Assembly: GCA_963837775.1 (NCBI GenBank)
Contig: CAWIOX010000004.1
Span: 558,001-622,000, forward strand
Direction of reading: 5' to 3'
DNA length: 64,000 bases
Source: CAWIOX01 sp963837775
GTDB taxonomy: Bacteria > Pseudomonadota > Gammaproteobacteria > Burkholderiales > Burkholderiaceae_D
This document shows, one piece after another, positions 61,773 through 64,000 of the stretch. Both the position numbers and the translations under genes were made by a program. A model generated the notes under the pieces. It saw only the letters and a list, made by a program, of their open reading frames with translations, did no database searches and had not been told where the DNA came from. Positions within the stretch are counted from its first letter, which is position 1. Each line of letters opens with the position of its first letter.

Positions 61773-62121
61773 ATGCAGGAAAAATCAAAGGCAGGCCAGC
61801 GCTGCCATGCAATACGGCACCGCATATTTGATTTGCACGGCAGGGCCAGAATGTGCGCGATGTTGCGCTGCGCAAGCAGAAAAGAGAAGGAGTGGGCTAC
61901 GCATGATCTTGTCGGTAAGTAGACTGACTGCCGCTTCAGGCACAACTCAGAATAGCACTTGGAACCAATTTGAATAAAAAATTCAATGTTGCAATGCACC
62001 ACTTCAGCACCGGCCAAAAATCTTCTTTTCATCCTTGCGCGAGTCAGTGATACCATCTTATGCCGGATTGTTTGAAATTGGCAGCTCCACTTTTACCATA
62101 TCGATAGAACCACTTAAAACC
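61773..62121. repeat. direct repeat, copy 2, with puuD 5' remnant and regulator promoter
   Basis: The second copy of the repeat lies between puuD copy 2 and the regulator. On the minus strand it contains a 39-codon remnant (61785-61904) that begins MRSPLLLFSACAAQHRAH, clearly the puuD N-terminus, but with a frame change and stop. The right part is the promoter region of the regulator gene. So an ancestral regulator-promoter-puuD unit seems to have been split by the puuD copy 2 segment. Confidence 0.8.
61785..61904 (-). pseudogene. puuD N-terminal remnant
   Basis: A 39-codon frame starting at 61904: MRSPLLLFSACAAQHRAH, then PAVQIKYA, matching the start of puuD copy 1, which begins MRSPLVIVPACTAQHGAH. 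After about 27 codons the similarity shifts frame, and a TGA ends it. No further puuD sequence follows, so it is non-functional as an enzyme. Confidence 0.75.
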
Positions 62122-63630
62122 GTGATTACCAATCTCCCTACCGCCGACTTGCTGGGCGCCACGCTGGCGCAAGCCGATTTCCTGCCCCGCCTGCCGCAGC
62201 AGCGGCGACTGTATGAAGCGGCCAAGGCGGCCATCCTTTCGCAGCAACTGGGCGCCGGCTGCAAGCTGCCATCGACGCGCAATCTGGCAAAAGATCTCGG
62301 CATCGCGCGCAACACCATCATCGCCGCGTTCGAGCAACTGGCCGCCGAAGGTTTTGTGGTCACCTCGACCGGCAGCGGCACCTATGTTGCGGCCACCTTG
62401 CCAGCCGTCTCTCGGCCCAAGGGCAAACCCAAGGACAGTCCCGCCAGCACACCGGAGATGCCGTTTACCGGACCGGCGCCGCTGTCCAAGCGCGGCGCCC
62501 AGCTGACCAATTTCGCTGCCGGCGAGCGCTACGAGATCCAGCCTTTCGCACCCGGCGACTGCGACTTTTCGACTTTCCCCTACAAGATCTGGCAACGCCT
62601 GCAAAACCGCGTCTGGCGCGACTCCTGGTCGGAATTGCTGGATTACGGCAAGGCCGGCGGCTACCTGCCGTTGCGCCGTGCGATTGCCGAATACCTGCGC
62701 GTGTCGCGCTCGGTCAAGGTCTCGATCGACCAGGTGATGATCACGGCCGGCACCCAGCAATCGCTCGACCTGTGCGCGCAATTGCTGGCCGATGTCGGCG
62801 ATACCGCGTGGGTCGAAAACCCCTGCTACTGGGGCACCAGACGGGTGTTTGAATCGTGCGACCTGAATCTGCACCCGATTGCGGTCGATGCCGAGGGCAT
62901 CGCCCCGACCGAAAGCGACCTGACCAGCAAGCCGCGCCTGATCTATGTCACGCCGTCGCACCAGTACCCGACCGGCGTCGTGATGAGCCTGGCGCGCCGC
63001 CGCATGCTGCTGGAACTGGCCGAACACGAAGGCGCGTGGATCCTGGAAGACGATTACGACAGCGAGTTCCGCTATACCGGACGGCCGCTGGCGGCGCTGC
63101 AGGGACTCGATACGCGCGGCCGCGTGGTCTACATGGGCACCTTCTCGAAAGTCCTGTACCCGGGCATCAAGGTCGGCTATCTGGTGGTGCCGCCGGCGCT
63201 GGTGGAGCCGTTCAAGAGCGCGCTGTACGACCTGCACCGGCCCGGGCAATTGATGATCCAGGCCGCGCTGGCCGACTTCATCGCGCTCGGGCACTTCACC
63301 ACCCACATCCGCAAGATCCGCCAGGCTTACGGCGCCAAGCGCGAACTGCTGCGCAAGACGCTGGTGGCCCAGCTCGGCCACAACATCAGCATTTCAGGCG
63401 AGGAATCCGGCCTGCATCTGGTGATCGAGTTGCCCGATCATGTCGATGATGTGGCGCTGGCCGCGCTGGCCGCCGAATCCGGCATCGCGGTCAAGCCGCT
63501 GTCGAACTATTACCTGCAGCAACCGGTGCGGCGCGGCCTGCTGGTCGGCTATGCGTATGTCTACATGGAGAAAATCGCCTATTACGGCAAGCTGCTGGCG
63601 CATGTGATCCAGGCCGGAGCGCGTCCATGA
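62122..63630 (+). CDS. MocR/GabR-family transcription regulator (PLP-binding)
   Basis: The 502-residue regulator has an N-terminal GntR-type winged helix (about 20-85: LYEAAKAAILSQQLGAG, LPSTRNLAKDLGIARNTIIAAF, and GFVVTSTGSGTYV), a linker, and a C-terminal class I aminotransferase-like domain. The latter keeps the PLP Lys in YMGTFSKVLYPGIKVGYLV (near residue 330) and HQYPTGVVMSLARR. GabR-type proteins sense PLP plus an amine or GABA. The GTG start at 62122 is preferred; the frame is open to a TTG at 62035, whose extra codons lie in repeated DNA. It is divergent from the puu genes and probably controls them. Confidence 0.88.
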   Translation: MITNLPTADLLGATLAQADFLPRLPQQRRLYEAAKAAILSQQLGAGCKLPSTRNLAKDLGIARNTIIAAFEQLAAEGFVVTSTGSGTYVAATLPAVSRPKGKPKDSPASTPEMPFTGPAPLSKRGAQLTNFAAGERYEIQPFAPGDCDFSTFPYKIWQRLQNRVWRDSWSELLDYGKAGGYLPLRRAIAEYLRVSRSVKVSIDQVMITAGTQQSLDLCAQLLADVGDTAWVENPCYWGTRRVFESCDLNLHPIAVDAEGIAPTESDLTSKPRLIYVTPSHQYPTGVVMSLARRRMLLELAEHEGAWILEDDYDSEFRYTGRPLAALQGLDTRGRVVYMGTFSKVLYPGIKVGYLVVPPALVEPFKSALYDLHRPGQLMIQAALADFIALGHFTTHIRKIRQAYGAKRELLRKTLVAQLGHNISISGEESGLHLVIELPDHVDDVALAALAAESGIAVKPLSNYYLQQPVRRGLLVGYAYVYMEKIAYYGKLLAHVIQAGARP

Positions 63631-64000
63631 AAACGCTGCCGTGGCGCGATTTCGTCGCACTGACCATCAGCGTCGCCGTGGTCGGGCTGGGCCTGGGCGC
63701 AACCCAGCCGCTGACTGCGCTGACGCTGGACCAGCGCGGCCTGGGCAACCACATCGTCGGCCTGATGACCGCCCTCGGCGCGATCGGCATCCTGGCGGTG
63801 GCGCCCTTCGTGTCGCGCTGGGTGGCACGCTTCGGGCCGCGCAGCACCATGATAGGCACGGTCTGCATCTCGGCCGCGGTCACTGCCGGCATGCAGGCGA
63901 GCTCCGACCTGATCGTCTGGGGCGTGCTGCGCTTCATTTTCGGCGCGGCGATGGGGGTGCTGTTTACCATCGGCGAGGCCTGGGTCAACAAGCTCGCGCC
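63627..64000 (+). CDS. MFS transporter, N-terminal part (cut by window edge)
   Basis: Translation from an ATG at 63627 overlaps the regulator stop by ATGA. It begins MKTLPWRDFVALTISVAVVG, then shows at least four hydrophobic helices with a loop of the SRWVARFGPRSTM type (the conserved MFS loop between helices 2 and 3). The C-terminal part lies outside. It may be a putrescine, GABA or drug exporter; the substrate is unknown. Confidence 0.75.
   Translation, partial: MKTLPWRDFVALTISVAVVGLGLGATQPLTALTLDQRGLGNHIVGLMTALGAIGILAVAPFVSRWVARFGPRSTMIGTVCISAAVTAGMQASSDLIVWGVLRFIFGAAMGVLFTIGEAWVNKLA

Noticed and set aside
62044..63381. 445-codon minus-strand frame opposite the MocR-type regulator
   Set aside because: Antisense shadow of a gene with clear winged-helix and PLP motifs.

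Overview
The window reads as chromosome of a free-living betaproteobacterium of the Burkholderiales, most likely Oxalobacteraceae (Herminiimonas/Janthinobacterium-like). This rests on gene order (pssA-leuA next to ilvBHC; rlmE-ftsH-folP-glmM; the sigma factor/DUF3619/DUF3106/RDD cluster facing ilvB) and on family types such as DUF3138, DUF2189 and DUF2788. It is inference from gene content, not a database match. No rRNA, tRNA, CRISPR array or intact insertion sequence was seen.

Layout. 1-20 kb: leuA (partial), pssA, a collapsed psd, a SIMPL-domain protein, ilvC-ilvH-ilvB, a divergent ECF-type sigma operon ending in a lipase, glmM, a decayed folP, ftsH, rlmE, yhbY, greA and carBA. The first ~16 kb is visibly richer in A+T than the rest, and both gene remnants of housekeeping genes (psd, folP) lie in it. 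20-24 kb: small cell-envelope genes and a Fur-box-preceded iron-binding protein. 24-37 kb: a phosphate block. It holds pstSCAB-phoU-phoB-phoR on the minus strand, ppk-sixA on the plus strand, and then an olsB-plcP-glycosyltransferase operon. PHO boxes stand before pstS, ppk and olsB. 37-47 kb: DUF2189/DUF2788, a LexA box shared by dinB and a small unknown gene, a periplasmic sugar-binding-type lipoprotein paired with a GGDEF-EAL protein, an Ala/Lys/Pro-rich protein, a LivJ-type binding protein and ppx. 47-64 kb: a long polyamine uptake and breakdown locus (glnT, puuC, DUF3138 outer-membrane protein, potI-potH-potG-potF, spuC, puuA, two puuD paralogues) with a divergent MocR/GabR-type regulator and a partial MFS transporter.

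How it fits together. The phosphate block looks like one regulon: take up phosphate, store it as polyphosphate, and under starvation replace phospholipids (PlcP-type lipase, then glycolipid synthesis by the glycosyltransferase, plus ornithine-lipid synthesis by OlsB). The most interesting points are the PHO-box array in front of olsB-plcP-agt, the internally deleted psd and frameshifted folP, the binding-protein/c-di-GMP pair that resembles LuxP-LuxQ in design, a ~350-bp direct repeat flanking the second puuD, and an AT-rich palindrome with a C-rich centre found in several intergenic regions.
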